Shown in pieces: positions 11,691-22,927 of a DNA stretch of 64,000 nucleotides. Below the pieces are notes generated by a model. The model ran no database searches, was not told where the DNA came from, and worked only from the letters and a program-made list of their open reading frames with translations. Each line of letters opens with the position of its first letter. Position 1 is the stretch's first letter. The stretch is from contig JAJTWR010000266.1 in assembly GCA_021613335.1 (NCBI GenBank), positions 4,667,001 to 4,731,000 on the forward strand, given 5' to 3'. The DNA is from Whitmania pigra. Its lineage: Eukaryota > Annelida > Clitellata > Hirudinida > Haemopidae. Position numbers and translations under genes: made by a program.

Positions 11691-12560
11691 ACCAGAGATG
11701 GTTATGGCTCCTGATTGGTTGGGACGTGCGTTGTATTCAATGTCTTGACCTTTGAACTCGAAAGGTCGCAATACTCGTTTCGGGATTCAAATGTTCACCA
11801 ACCATTGTACTGTTACAACTTGTTATCATTATTAATAACTGATAACTATTAATAATAATTAATAATGATACAACTTGTTAATATTATTAATACCTAGAAT
11901 AACAACCAATATTACTACTAATGTGACACCTTGTCAACAATTACATTACTAACCACTAAGATTATTAATGTTCGTTGAAAAGGTTGCAAGTTATAAGTTC
12001 CTTATGTTACTATGTATAATTAATATATATTATTATTAAGTATTATTACTATTATTACTATTATTAATATGTATTATTCATGTTTAACGAAATTAACTTC
12101 AATCCATTTCCCATTCAACCACTTCATTCTTTCAATCGTTCAATCAAAAATGGAACGTGGTTGACCTTCACCAAGGTGACCTCTGTCTAAAACGTCACAA
12201 AAGCTGTGCAAAAATCTATTTGCTCTCACTCTGCAAAGATTTCTGTCGCGCGTCTGAAGATATTTGTTCGCTCGTAACATTAATAATTACGGTGGCATAA
12301 TTATTACGTAATACATATTTATAGTAATAAATGTTTATCGTATTTATTATTATCAGATATAATTTGTAGCCCATTATTTATTTAAATATTAAAAGCGGAA
12401 GAGATGGATTGGGTAATAAAATATTTACTAAAGTAAGGAATCACTGCCGTATTGGAATTATTCATGCAAACATCTCATCCATCATTTGAAATTCTTGAAG
12501 GCGATTTTAAGAATTTGAAACAAAAAAATTCACCACACAATTCGAAAGAAATTTTTCTTT
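11691..12560. other. AT-rich spacer, no gene seen
   Basis: ATT/AAT-rich patches occur at 11815-11890 and 12025-12080. No coding support. Confidence 0.45.
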
Positions 12561-12569
12561 AAAATTGAG

Positions 12570-12686
12570 TAATAAAAATAACAATAATAAAAATAAAAAT
12601 AATAATAGTATTAATAACAAAATACTACCACTACTACTAATAATAATAGTAATAATAAATCGAACCAACCGATTTGTTACCATCTA

Positions 12687-12722
<36 letters not shown>

Positions 12723-12725
12723 ACA
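12570..12725 (+). repeat. AAT/ATT-rich microsatellite block
   Basis: Interrupted AAT units (12570-12660) are followed by 11 or so clean ATT units (12690-12722). Confidence 0.75.
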
Positions 12726-12849
12726 TTATTTATTATTAATCTAGTTAATCAATCAATTAATTAATTTCACAAATAATAAAAAATCACCTTAAGAAGGTAT
12801 TTATCTCCAATTTAATGTTTCCTCTTAGAAGTTCCCGCTAAATAACTGG

Positions 12850-12912
12850 CATCATCATCATCGTCATCGTCGTCATCCTCCTCCTCATCATCACCATCAT
12901 CATCATCGTCGC
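12850..12912 (+). repeat. (CAT/CGT/CCT)n microsatellite
   Basis: A mixed CAT, CGT and CCT triplet run of about 60 bp. Confidence 0.75.
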
Positions 12913-13270
12913 AGTCAGCACGGATGACAACTTAAGTGACGTCACAACCAGCAGATGTACACCTTCACTCCCTCTATCGACGATTCCTTCCTAATTCAAT
13001 TTTAAAATGCGATTTAATTACTTAATTATTTAATCAACTTATTCATGTATTAAAAATGTATTATTAAATAATAAATAAGAAACATGAGGAACAACTAATT
13101 TTTATTTTGTTATTAAATAGTTAATAATTACATGAGTAGCAAATAATCTTTATTTGATTATGAAATGATAAATACTGCCTTAATGCGTGATTGACTTTAA
13201 GGTGGTCCTTAAACTCTCAGCTATGTGACAGTTCACATAATGTAGCCCTTGTATCTTGGTGTAAATATGT

Positions 13271-13340
13271 TGGATTAATGTTGGTTAACGTCGGTTAATA
13301 TTAGTTAGTATTAGTTAATATTGGTTAATGATTAATATTG
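13271..13340 (+). repeat. 10-bp minisatellite GTTAATATTG
   Basis: About seven imperfect copies of GTTAATATTG/GTTAATGTTG in register at 10-bp spacing. They fade into GATAAATAATG phrases. Confidence 0.7.
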
Positions 13341-14059
13341 GAAAATATTGATAAATAATGGTAAATAATGTTTAATAATGTATAGTATTTGTCTCTGACA
13401 TTCAGCATAATTTACATGAACATTTGCATCTTGCAGAACTTCGTCACTGGAAGATGCTGAGATTCTGTTCTTTGTCTCCTTCGGTGTTTTCCTTTTGTCG
13501 TCTGCGATGTCAAGAACGTCTGGAAATCGTTCACAGTGGCAAAAGAAATGAAGAATATTGTGCAATGGCCACGGGGACAGTAATCAAAATATCCCTCTAT
13601 ACTTGTTACTCACGTTACCCCACATACATTGGTATTTTTAAAAAATCTGTACAATTCACAAATAATTTATTCATAGTAATAAATAGTAAATTAGAAAAGC
13701 TTTCGACATAAATATTTTTTACAAGTTTGTAAGTGATATTTTATTATTATTGCTATTATATTATCGTTTTATTACCAATATTTTATAATTAACATTAAAT
13801 TAATGTTATGTCACTGGAATTATCTTATAATTAACAAACTCCCATAAAATCACATAAATTCATTCAGATTTGAACAAAACAACAGACGAACGCTAACAAA
13901 AGTTTGCACATGTTTTCGTCGTTTTTGAAATTTTAAACTTTTGATTTAGAACCAATTTTATTTTTGTTTGCGCACTTTTATTCGTATTTCACCTGAAAAT
14001 AGCATTCGCCTTATCATCACTAAAATCGCCTTAATCGTCAGTAACACCATCGTTACCTT

Positions 14060-14112
14060 AATGTCAATGTCATCGTAACCAATGTCAATGTCATCGTAAC
14101 CAATGTCAATGT
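14060..14112 (+). repeat. 21-bp tandem repeat, 2.5 copies
   Basis: The unit AATGTCAATGTCATCGTAAC + C is repeated exactly, at 14060, 14081 and (partial) 14102. Confidence 0.8.
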
Positions 14113-14721
14113 TAAAATCTTTACCATTGCCATCTTCATCGTCGTCGTCGTCGTCCTCAAAAACCTAATGTCGATAAAGATGGCATCGAGTTGCTTGACA
14201 GTAAGGTCAGAGTTCAAATATCAGAGGACATTTAAATTAATGTTATTTATTAATTTAATTCATTATTTAAATTCATTATTTATTTAAAGAACACACTGTT
14301 AATAATAAGATCAACTTGTATGTAAAAACATAGTGTTAATAATAATATCACACATTTGATAAGATCACATTGTCGATGAAATCACAACATCAGAAACAAC
14401 TTTGTGTCTCTATGAATACTTGCTTGTGTTCTGAATTAGCATATTATAATGTTCAAATTAGCATAATATAATGTTTTAACCTAATGGAACATGAAATTTG
14501 TGTTTTTTTATACCTCATAAATCGTGGGATTAGTTTGCTTACATCAATTAAATTGTATATGCATGAGTCTCAGCAACACAACTGAGTTGGTCAATTTCGA
14601 TTGGCAGTTGAAAGGGTTATGAATATTAATAAGGTGAACATGCCGTGTTATGGCCAGAATAAATAAGGAGGACTAGAGAAACAATAAAATAAGAGTTAGT
14701 TGCTTACTTTTTTATCATCTC

Positions 14722-14846
14722 TATCCATCCGTCCATCCATCCATTCATTCATTCATCCATCCACTCATCCATCTATCCATCCGTCCATCCATCCATTCAT
14801 CCATCCATCCACTCATCCATCTATCCATTCATCCATCCATCCTTCG
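14722..14846 (+). repeat. (CATC)n microsatellite
   Basis: CATC/CATT tetranucleotides with point interruptions. The Ser-Ile-His-Pro ORF across it is a translation of the repeat. Confidence 0.85.
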
Positions 14847-14849
14847 TTC

Positions 14850-15042
14850 AACTGGAACCTAGTTTTCATGAAAGCACGTGATCGATGTTTCCAGCAAGAA
14901 TTAAAATTTGAAATTAATTTTAAAATGTAATCATTAATTTATTATCAACTGAAACCTAGTTTTCATGAAAGCACGTGATCGATGTTTCCAGCAAGAATTA
15001 AAATTTGAAATTAATTTTAAAATGTAATCATTAATTTATTAT
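14850..15042 (+). repeat. 97-bp tandem duplication
   Basis: The segment 14850-14946 is repeated at 14947-15042. The only difference I find is CTGGAACC against CTGAAACC. Both copies hold AAAGCACGTGATCGATGTTT. With about 99% identity the duplication is very young, or an allelic or assembly artefact. Confidence 0.9.
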
Positions 15043-15560
15043 TTATATCATTGTCATAGCAACCATTGTCTTGATTATCATCATCATCATCAACATCATA
15101 GTCAATGTTAAAATGAAATTTGATCAAAAGCTTTTAAAAGCTTAGAATAAAAAATAAAAGAGAATTCTTTGAAGAAAAAGTCCAATTAATCATTTCATTA
15201 ATGAATTATTGAAAAATTAATTTAAAAATACCAAATAATAAAATTGTAATATCACGTGGATTTCATTCTAAATATGTTCACCAACTTGATTGATATGCAC
15301 ATGTCATCATGTCATCAAGCGCATATTCTAACATAGTTATGATTATTATTTGGTAACATTAACATTGCATTTTATTTATTACAATTAATAATGTAGGTAT
15401 ATTATATTATTTTATATTATGATTGTCATCTAACATTGACATTATGGTTATGTTTTGTATTTTAATTATTACTTTGTAATACATTACCATCTTCACGTAA
15501 ACAAGCGGAATTACGCTTGTCTTTGTTTAAATTCATTAAATTGAGTTCCATGTACTCAGT

Positions 15561-15591
15561 TTATGATGATGATGATGATGATGATGATAGT
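15561..15591 (+). repeat. (GAT)n microsatellite
   Basis: About 9 GAT units. Confidence 0.75.
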
Positions 15592-15599
15592 TATTATAA

Positions 15600-16999
15600 T
15601 TATCACTATTAATATTATCAATTAACTTAATTTTAAGCTTTTAAATTTAATAATTGAATAATATTTGATTGTTCAGGATGTCTTGCATAACTGGTGATAC
15701 TAAAAATAATTCTCGGGTGTTGAAGGTGACGTCATATCCGGTTTCATGTTTTTCAAACTGTCCTTCCGAGGTCGTTCCTCCTTTTCATTGGACTTTTATT
15801 TTCCGCTGACGTCATCTCATCACGTGATCTTGCTCCCGTTTGGATACCACCATAATATTAGCATCATCATCATCGTCGTCGTCGTCGTCGTCCTCATCGT
15901 CATCGTCGAAAAGAAAGAAAAGCGGTTATAATAATGCTTCTAAATGAAGATTGATTGAAATATATTTGACAAGACAACCCTTCAAGCACACAATCCATTT
16001 TCCATGTTCAATCTGCCAAATAAATGTTTGATGCCGAGGTTCAAAAAGATCTCGTTTTAGATATTCAATGATGTTTTCAAGCTTGTAAATCCTCCATTTG
16101 CTTAATCGTTATCCAGTTTGGAAAACCTTCTTTAATGTGTGACAAACACTAACTAATAGCCAATTATCATTAACTAATAATCACTAATCAATAATTTATA
16201 ACCAATAATCAATAATCAATAATCACTGGCTAATATCGAATGAGATCCATTTTTCATTTTTCATTCCAGGATACGAATATCAAATAAGCTTAATTCGTTC
16301 CAATTTTGAAAAAATCCTGAAAATAAGAATGAAGATTTTGAGATGAAAAATGTTTGACGTTCTTATTAAAACCATCCTTCACTGAGTAAACGAAAATGGA
16401 TGACGTCACTATAGATTGCCACTGTTGGGTTAACGATCATGACAGGATATAAATGTTTGCAAATAATTGCAAGCAGATGTCGGCTTAAACGACTATGAAA
16501 AGTGACAAGCAAATGCTGGATTAGAGTGCCTTGAGTGCTTTCAGTCAGAAAACGTCACAACACGATGACCAGCTATTTTCAGCATTCAGCCATCCGAACT
16601 ATTTGTAATACTCGTTATTTATGAATATTAATGAGCAGTCGTAAATAACTAATTTATCGAGCAAACCATTGGTCATATATTTCTATTCCAATTGAATTCA
16701 CTTACGTAGATTACGTATTATTCCTCATTGTGATCCCTCTTTTGATCTAAAACTTCGCCTCTCATGATGGCAGTACGGGTTCGAATCGCGTTGCTGGAGC
16801 ATCCTCCTAATTATCTAAGCATTGAGCTCTGCAACGGATGTTAATAAAACAACTTGTTGGATACATAGATGACTAATCATGTCAGACCATTTCTATATTA
16901 CGTAATAACATAAGCTAAATACATCCACAAATATGTCCACATCACCCAGAGTGTCGACCCAAAGGCGGACAAAACTCAAAGCCAAAAAAAACTGACGAC
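15600..16999. other. spacer, no gene seen; CAT/CGT tract at 15862-15909
   Basis: A (CAT/CGT)n run lies at 15862-15909. A TACGGGTTCGAATCGCG phrase at about 16766 resembles an RNA polymerase III B box, but no matching A box or cloverleaf can be folded around it by eye. Confidence 0.45.
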
Positions 17000-17062
17000 C
17001 AGGGACTTAATTTGGGGGGGAGGCTGTTGTCCCCCTTGGAAAATGCTGAAACGACGTCCCTG
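17000..17062. mobile_element. 63-bp hAT-like relic or MITE
   Basis: It starts CAGGGACTTAATTTGGGG and ends GAAACGACGTCCCTG, so CAGGGAC is inverted at the two ends. The flanks are CTGACGAC (16992-16999) and CTGACGAA (17063-17070), an 8-bp target duplication with one mismatch, which is the hAT hallmark. The termini match the 200-bp element at 38610-38809. The inside holds only GGGGGGG and CCCCC runs. Confidence 0.75.
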
Positions 17063-17839
17063 CTGACGAACAGGTCATACATACTTACAAAGAAGTTGCA
17101 TGGAAATAAAATGTTCAATTGTTTGTTCGCTCGTCCAGTTAGTCATTTTTTAATTAATTTATTTATAAATCTTGGTTTTTAAAGGTTTTAAAGTTTTTTT
17201 TAAATTTAATTTTAAAACCCTTATCAAATTGCTTCCTAAATTCGAATAATTCAAATTAAAGTTCGAATAACAAACAAAACGTAGGCGATTTAAATTATTT
17301 TAAGGTCCTTAAAACCCTTAATAAATCATTTATCTTGTATTACTACTAAAATGCCGTGACATTAATGCGTTTTATGAGGCTCGGAATGTCATTCTACATT
17401 GGCTCGTTGTCTGTCTTTGGACGTTGTAATTCAACGTTTGGACTAAAATTATTCACTCCTTAAAAATATTTATACTCCTTAAAATTATTCACTCCTTACA
17501 ATAATTAACACAATAATACAATAGTAATACAATCTTTACAAATATTCACTCCTTGCACTAATTTGTTTAACGTAAGATCCGACCCTAATGTTGGTTTTCC
17601 TTCATTTCCCTTCCATTCATCTCTTTATGGACTTTTTTCTGATCATTCCATCACTGCTCATCCTGATATTTTTCCTTGTAGGTCCAATTGAATGCGTTTT
17701 ATTAGATTTTAAAGTTTTTTAATTTTTTAGACTCTTGTTTAAATGATTTATTGCATTATTAAAAATTAAAAAAAAACATTTTATATTAAAAATTATTATT
17801 AAAGATTAAAAAGTTCACCTTTGCTTACTTAGAACGATA

Positions 17840-17927
17840 TTCTCGGAGTGTTGTCATTTCAAAGTATCTGATGTTCACTTGGAACGTTTTTAAGTTGTGC
17901 TGTGATTGCAAAGGGCTTAATAAAACA
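17840..17927 (+). repeat. probable LINE 3' UTR end
   Basis: GATTGCAAAGGGCTTAATAA immediately precedes a long ATT tract. This is the arrangement of L2/CR1-like LINE 3' ends. No coding remnant is visible upstream, so the call rests on layout alone. Confidence 0.4.
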
Positions 17928-18212
<285 letters not shown>

Positions 18213-18213
18213 G

Positions 18214-18894
18214 TACAGGGCCGTTAAGCCTCGGATCGTAATTTTTATTCAATTTTTATTAGTCGACAAAAAATGCCGCGAATCGATTGTAAATGAGCCT
18301 GAAATTATAATTCGCATTTTCTTAAAGAAATTATTTGAAATTATTTAAAATTACTTGAAACTACTTGAAATTATTTGAAATTACTTTAAATTATTTGAAA
18401 TTACTTTAAATTATCTGAAGCATTTGACAATAAAAAAACTGCCATGAGTCGTAAGCCTCGTGTAAAATTCAGCAAAATCTTGACGTCATCGAAAGATTAC
18501 GAAACGACGAAACTTACATTAAAATGAGAAGAGAAATTGGGGTACCTGACCCAACAATTCGTGGATGGATGAATGATGAAGACAAATTGAGAGCATTTCC
18601 TGATCAGCTTGAACTGCTGATGATGCAGTTAATGGAGTGGAAGTTGTCTTAGAATTGTACGAGAATGTGGGGACAATGTAAAGACACTGCAGTTGAAGTC
18701 TCTAGTAAGAGATGCCAAGTCATGAAAGAAAAATGTATTAAAATGTTTATTACATTGTTGATGCAATAAAAGTCCTTATAATTTATGCATGGTTTCATTT
18801 TACATGTCAAATATGCATTAATAATAAACCAATAAAAGTTTAAGATGCGGTCAAGCAGTTTAAACCCCGATCTCCGCGGCGTAATGGCCCTGTA
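18214..18894 (+). mobile_element. pogo/Tigger-like DNA transposon, internally deleted
   Basis: The left end AGTACAGGGCCGTTAAGCC (about 18212-18230) and the inverted right end GGCGTAATGGCCCTGTACT (about 18878-18896) match over about 25 bp with a few changes. TA dinucleotides at the ends fit the pogo target site. Inside, 18479-18650 on the plus strand reads DVIERLRNDETYIKMRREIG, VPDPTIRGWMND and EDKLRAFP, the helix-turn-helix start of a pogo/Tigger-type transposase, and then stops. The catalytic DDE part is absent, so the copy cannot move by itself. A 10-bp minisatellite sits inside at 18327-18416. The exact terminus is ambiguous by 2-4 bp because the left end seems mutated. Confidence 0.75.
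18327..18416 (+). repeat. 10-bp minisatellite GAAATTATTT, 9 copies
   Basis: Nine in-register units (GAAATTATTT, GAAATTACTT and similar) lie inside the pogo-like element, between its left end and its transposase remnant. Confidence 0.85.
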
Positions 18895-19076
18895 CTGTAT
18901 TATTATAATAATAATTATCATTACGTAGTAATTATTGATTACCGATATTGTCATATTTAAATGACGTATACATCGGTAAGACATCATTTGCCACCTCAAA
19001 AGAAATTATATAAGAGATTTTATTGGAATAATTTGAATGATTTCATTCATGCTTATCTAGACTTCAGGAACAATTG

Positions 19077-19476
<400 letters not shown>

Positions 19477-19479
19477 TAA

Positions 19480-20520
19480 TCCACTTTCAATCATTCCACT
19501 TAACTCAATCGACTTCGATCGTCGTGGAGGCGTGTTTTTCCTGCGTACCAGAATTGTGGATAGACACGGATCTCGTGAGAATGTAGCGTTAGGTGGAGTG
19601 CTGTCCGTATTGCTTCGTGTAATTACAATTTTTTGTCCACGATTTATTGGAATAATTTTCCATAACTTGGTCATTGCACAGCTGCTGCCATGTTAATGAG
19701 ATTGTCGGAATATCGATGTTGTACTTGTTAACTTTATTATCGACATCATCGTCATCACCATCACCAGCAGCAACATCATCGTCGTCACTATCAGGACAAT
19801 TTCAATCGCAGAATAAGCGGAATAATTAAAAAATACGGACATCATAACCAACTGACGGAGACATTGGAAGTACGTGACGTCAGTCAAATTACGTCTGATG
19901 TCCAATGGCGGGAAGAGAACTTCAAAGCAATTTAATGGAAGGAAAGTCCATAAATTATAAACATGACAACACTGACGGGTGCCTGCCATTTATTGGACCT
20001 CGGTTGCTTAGCAACGCAGTATGAAGGGCAGACGATTTCGGCTAAAATTGAGTTCATGATCTAACAAATTGCTTTGAAAATCTTCGACAAGTGGATCTCA
20101 TAAATATTCATGAAGTTTTAAGGAGATCATTATAAACATGAGCTGAACTTAATTACATTAACATATCTAACAATACATTTACTAGGAGTTAATAGGGTTG
20201 ATCATTGTAATATCTTTAAAAATGACGTAATAAGTGTTTTTTATTCAATTCGATTGAACTGAAATTAATGAAGAGTTGATACAATATGGTTACGAATTGT
20301 TTGAAAAATGCATAATTATAAAAAAGAATTATTCGATTGCTAATGCAGTTATAATTAATAATTATTCGAATTCTAATTATGATTATTAATTAATAATTAT
20401 TCAAATGCTACCATAACAACAGCCTTGATATCCATGCTGAAGATGCATAAATGTCGAAATATTTAATTTTAAAACATATGAAATGAAAAAAACAGAAAAT
20501 CGCTTTTAAAATGTTTCTCT
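19480..20520. other. spacer, no gene seen
   Basis: Short open frames on both strands at 19447-19696 show no recognisable domain. A small CATCGTCATCACCATC run lies at 19740-19790. Confidence 0.4.
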
Positions 20521-20527
20521 TCTGAAA

Positions 20528-21020
20528 GGTCGTCATCATCACCACCATCATCATCAGCTTTCCAATCATCGCAATTGCCGACCAAAACTTTACACGGTAT
20601 CGCCATCACCATCATCATCATCATCATCATTATCATCATCATCATCATCATTATCATCATAGTCGTCGTCAATATCCGTAGTACTCCATTGCCATTTCCA
20701 TCGCAGTTAACAGTAACAACATCAGTACTTTAACATCGCCAACCTCAGATAACTGCCGCAAAAGCCTTTATTTACATCATCATCATCACCATCGTCGTCG
20801 TCTTCTTCAACATCATCATCATCATTTCCATCACCATAGTAACCGTCATCATCGTCTTCCTCCATCTGAAAGGGACCCCATGATGGAATGAAATCTCGAT
20901 ACATAAAGACGCTCGTGTGGTGCAGTTTATCCTGTTTCTATGGTTACGAGGATGCCGACGACGATGACGATGACGATGACGATGATGACGATGACGATGA
21001 TGACGATGATGATGATGGTG
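20528..21020 (+). repeat. cluster of CAT/CGT and GAC/GAT tracts
   Basis: Three (CAT)n-rich blocks (20532-20555, 20600-20662, 20776-20850) are followed by a (GACGAT)n block at 20955-21018. This last run has the opposite strand polarity: CAT/CGT changes to GAT/GAC. The His- and Asp-rich ORFs here are repeat translations. Confidence 0.8.
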
Positions 21021-21219
21021 AAGCCCTTTGATGCGCTTGTTTATCAGCACCGAACACCTCGACTATTGAATGGATACGTGGCTCAACTGACCCCCATCAA
21101 CAACAACAACAATTCAATAACTAAAAGTACAACAACGACGACAAATCAGCAACTGCAACTACAACAACATCAGCAGCAGCAATTGCACTTTGTTACTGAC
21201 GTTTCCCGATGATGCTAAA

Positions 21220-22001
21220 CAGTGGCGCAACCAGGGTAGGGGGGGCTGGGGGACGCAAGCCCCCCCCTCCCCTAGGCCTAATAGGGACCCTGCAATTTTT
21301 TGCAGAAAGGGCATTTTCTAAACTTCGCCTTATTAAAAGTCATCTCAGGACGACTATGTCTGCCTGTCGTTTGCAAAGTTTATTGAGAATATCTGCGAAC
21401 AAAACAACTACTGCACTTCTTCCAGTAAATGAAATGGTGAACAGATTTTCACAGACCGATCGAAAAATTATTTTGTAACTGCAAAGACATCAAAATGTAA
21501 TTTAGACAACAACATTTCAAAATTGTTTTAGACTGTTTAGGATCTTAACTTTGTACATAATTTAGATTAGGTGAAATGTTTAGGATATCAATCATATCCT
21601 ATTACAATTGTAAACATATAATAAACTTGTTTTTTTACATTTGCTTTAACTGGTTTGAAACTTTGAGTTTGACTATCTTCAGTCTGCAGTCTTTCTTTTG
21701 TATTATTAATAAATTATTAATAAATTATTAAAGATTATTATATAATATTATTATAACATTATTAATAATATATGTATTATTAATAAATTATTAGAGATAC
21801 AAAAAAAGACTGCAGACAGAAGATAGTCAAACTCATAATAATAATGATAATCTGTTCTATCTTTAATTCTTTATTAATTATAATTGGTAGTTTTGATTTG
21901 AACAGTTTCAAAAATTTTTCGACTGCGTCGGGCTTTCGTCCCTTTTCTAAACTTGAGCTTTGAGTCTGGTCCCCCAGCATTTTTCGCTGGTTGCGCCACT
22001 G
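21220..22001 (+). mobile_element. non-autonomous hAT-like transposon with transposase remnant
   Basis: The terminal inverted repeat CAGTGGCGCAACCAG is perfect over 15 bp at both ends. The direct flanks ATGCTAAA (21212-21219 and 22002-22009) are a perfect 8-bp target duplication. The plus-strand frame 21297-21475 reads FFAERAFSKLRLIKSHLRTT and MSACRLQSLLRIS, the conserved C-terminal dimerisation helix region of hAT transposases (ERxFSxLKxIKxxLRxxM). Nothing upstream of that region is left, so the element is an internal deletion derivative. G/C runs just inside the left end give it a base composition unlike its surroundings. The intact duplication suggests a fairly recent insertion. Confidence 0.88.
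21664..21837. repeat. long inverted repeat inside the hAT element
   Basis: The left arm GAGTTTGACTATCTTCAGTC + TGCAGTCTTTC is mirrored by the right arm GACTGCAGACAGAAGATAGT + CAAACTC, over about 38 bp with two or three mismatches. An AT-rich loop of about 90 bp lies between. It could be a nested MITE or a hairpin. Confidence 0.75.
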
Positions 22002-22009
22002 ATGCTAAA

Positions 22010-22927
22010 CATTCTCCTTCGGTTACTTGTAAAAATGTACATTCTTTACCTAATGATATCATCGCTGTTTCTGTTGTTGTTTTTATCTAATTTTATCGAT
22101 TTATTATTAGAATTAAACTTATTATTGCTTGTAAAGTGTGTTTATTCTTAAGATCTCGCTGCAATTGTTGGTATGTTGTAAATTCAGAATTCAAACGAGA
22201 ATAATATTAAATAAAATATTAAATATAGTAAACATTTAATTTACGAATGAAACTTTGAAACATAGCTGTTCGTACCCATGTTTGCTTCAACATAGTTTTT
22301 GCATTTGTTTACCTCGGTGTCCATAGCAACGGTGTTAGTTTCCGTGGATCGTTAGCGAGAGGACCACCCGTGAGATCTTTCCATCTTAATTCGTACAATT
22401 ACGCCGCAGTGTTCGAGTTTGTGACAATGTGAATGATGTGCCGGAAAAAATTATGGGTTATAAAATGGCGAAAATCTGAATTCAGTCGGTACTGCTGTCG
22501 TGAATATTAATGAACTTGCATTACAGTATTTATATCAATACTGGGAATGTTCTTTACATTATTGATAATGTTATTAATATTATTTATTGATTATTACCAT
22601 TATTAAATCTAAAATCGGGAATTAAGTCGTGATTAAACGAAAGCAGGAAATACTTTCGTTTTCAGGTGCAGCTTGTCTATGATCACAGGTTGCTATAAGA
22701 GATAATATGCTGTGCTAATACTATCTCTCTCCTATTTTATCCAGGTATGTAGAGATAGTCGTGATGACGATTGTTGTTCCGGGGTTTATTTGGAAGTTGA
22801 AGGCTTCTGTTAACTAATTAATTCTAATTATTAATTAGAATTTTTATTTAAAAATCATTCTCGACCACATTGACTGACAATTGCTGACATGACAATGGTT
22901 CTCCATGTTATGAGTTTTGTTAATAAT
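22010..22927. other. spacer, no gene seen
   Basis: AT-rich. No domain, repeat family or splice pattern seen. Confidence 0.4.

Noticed and set aside
14700..14930. ORF with Ser-Ile-His-Pro repeats
   Set aside because: Translation of a CATC microsatellite.
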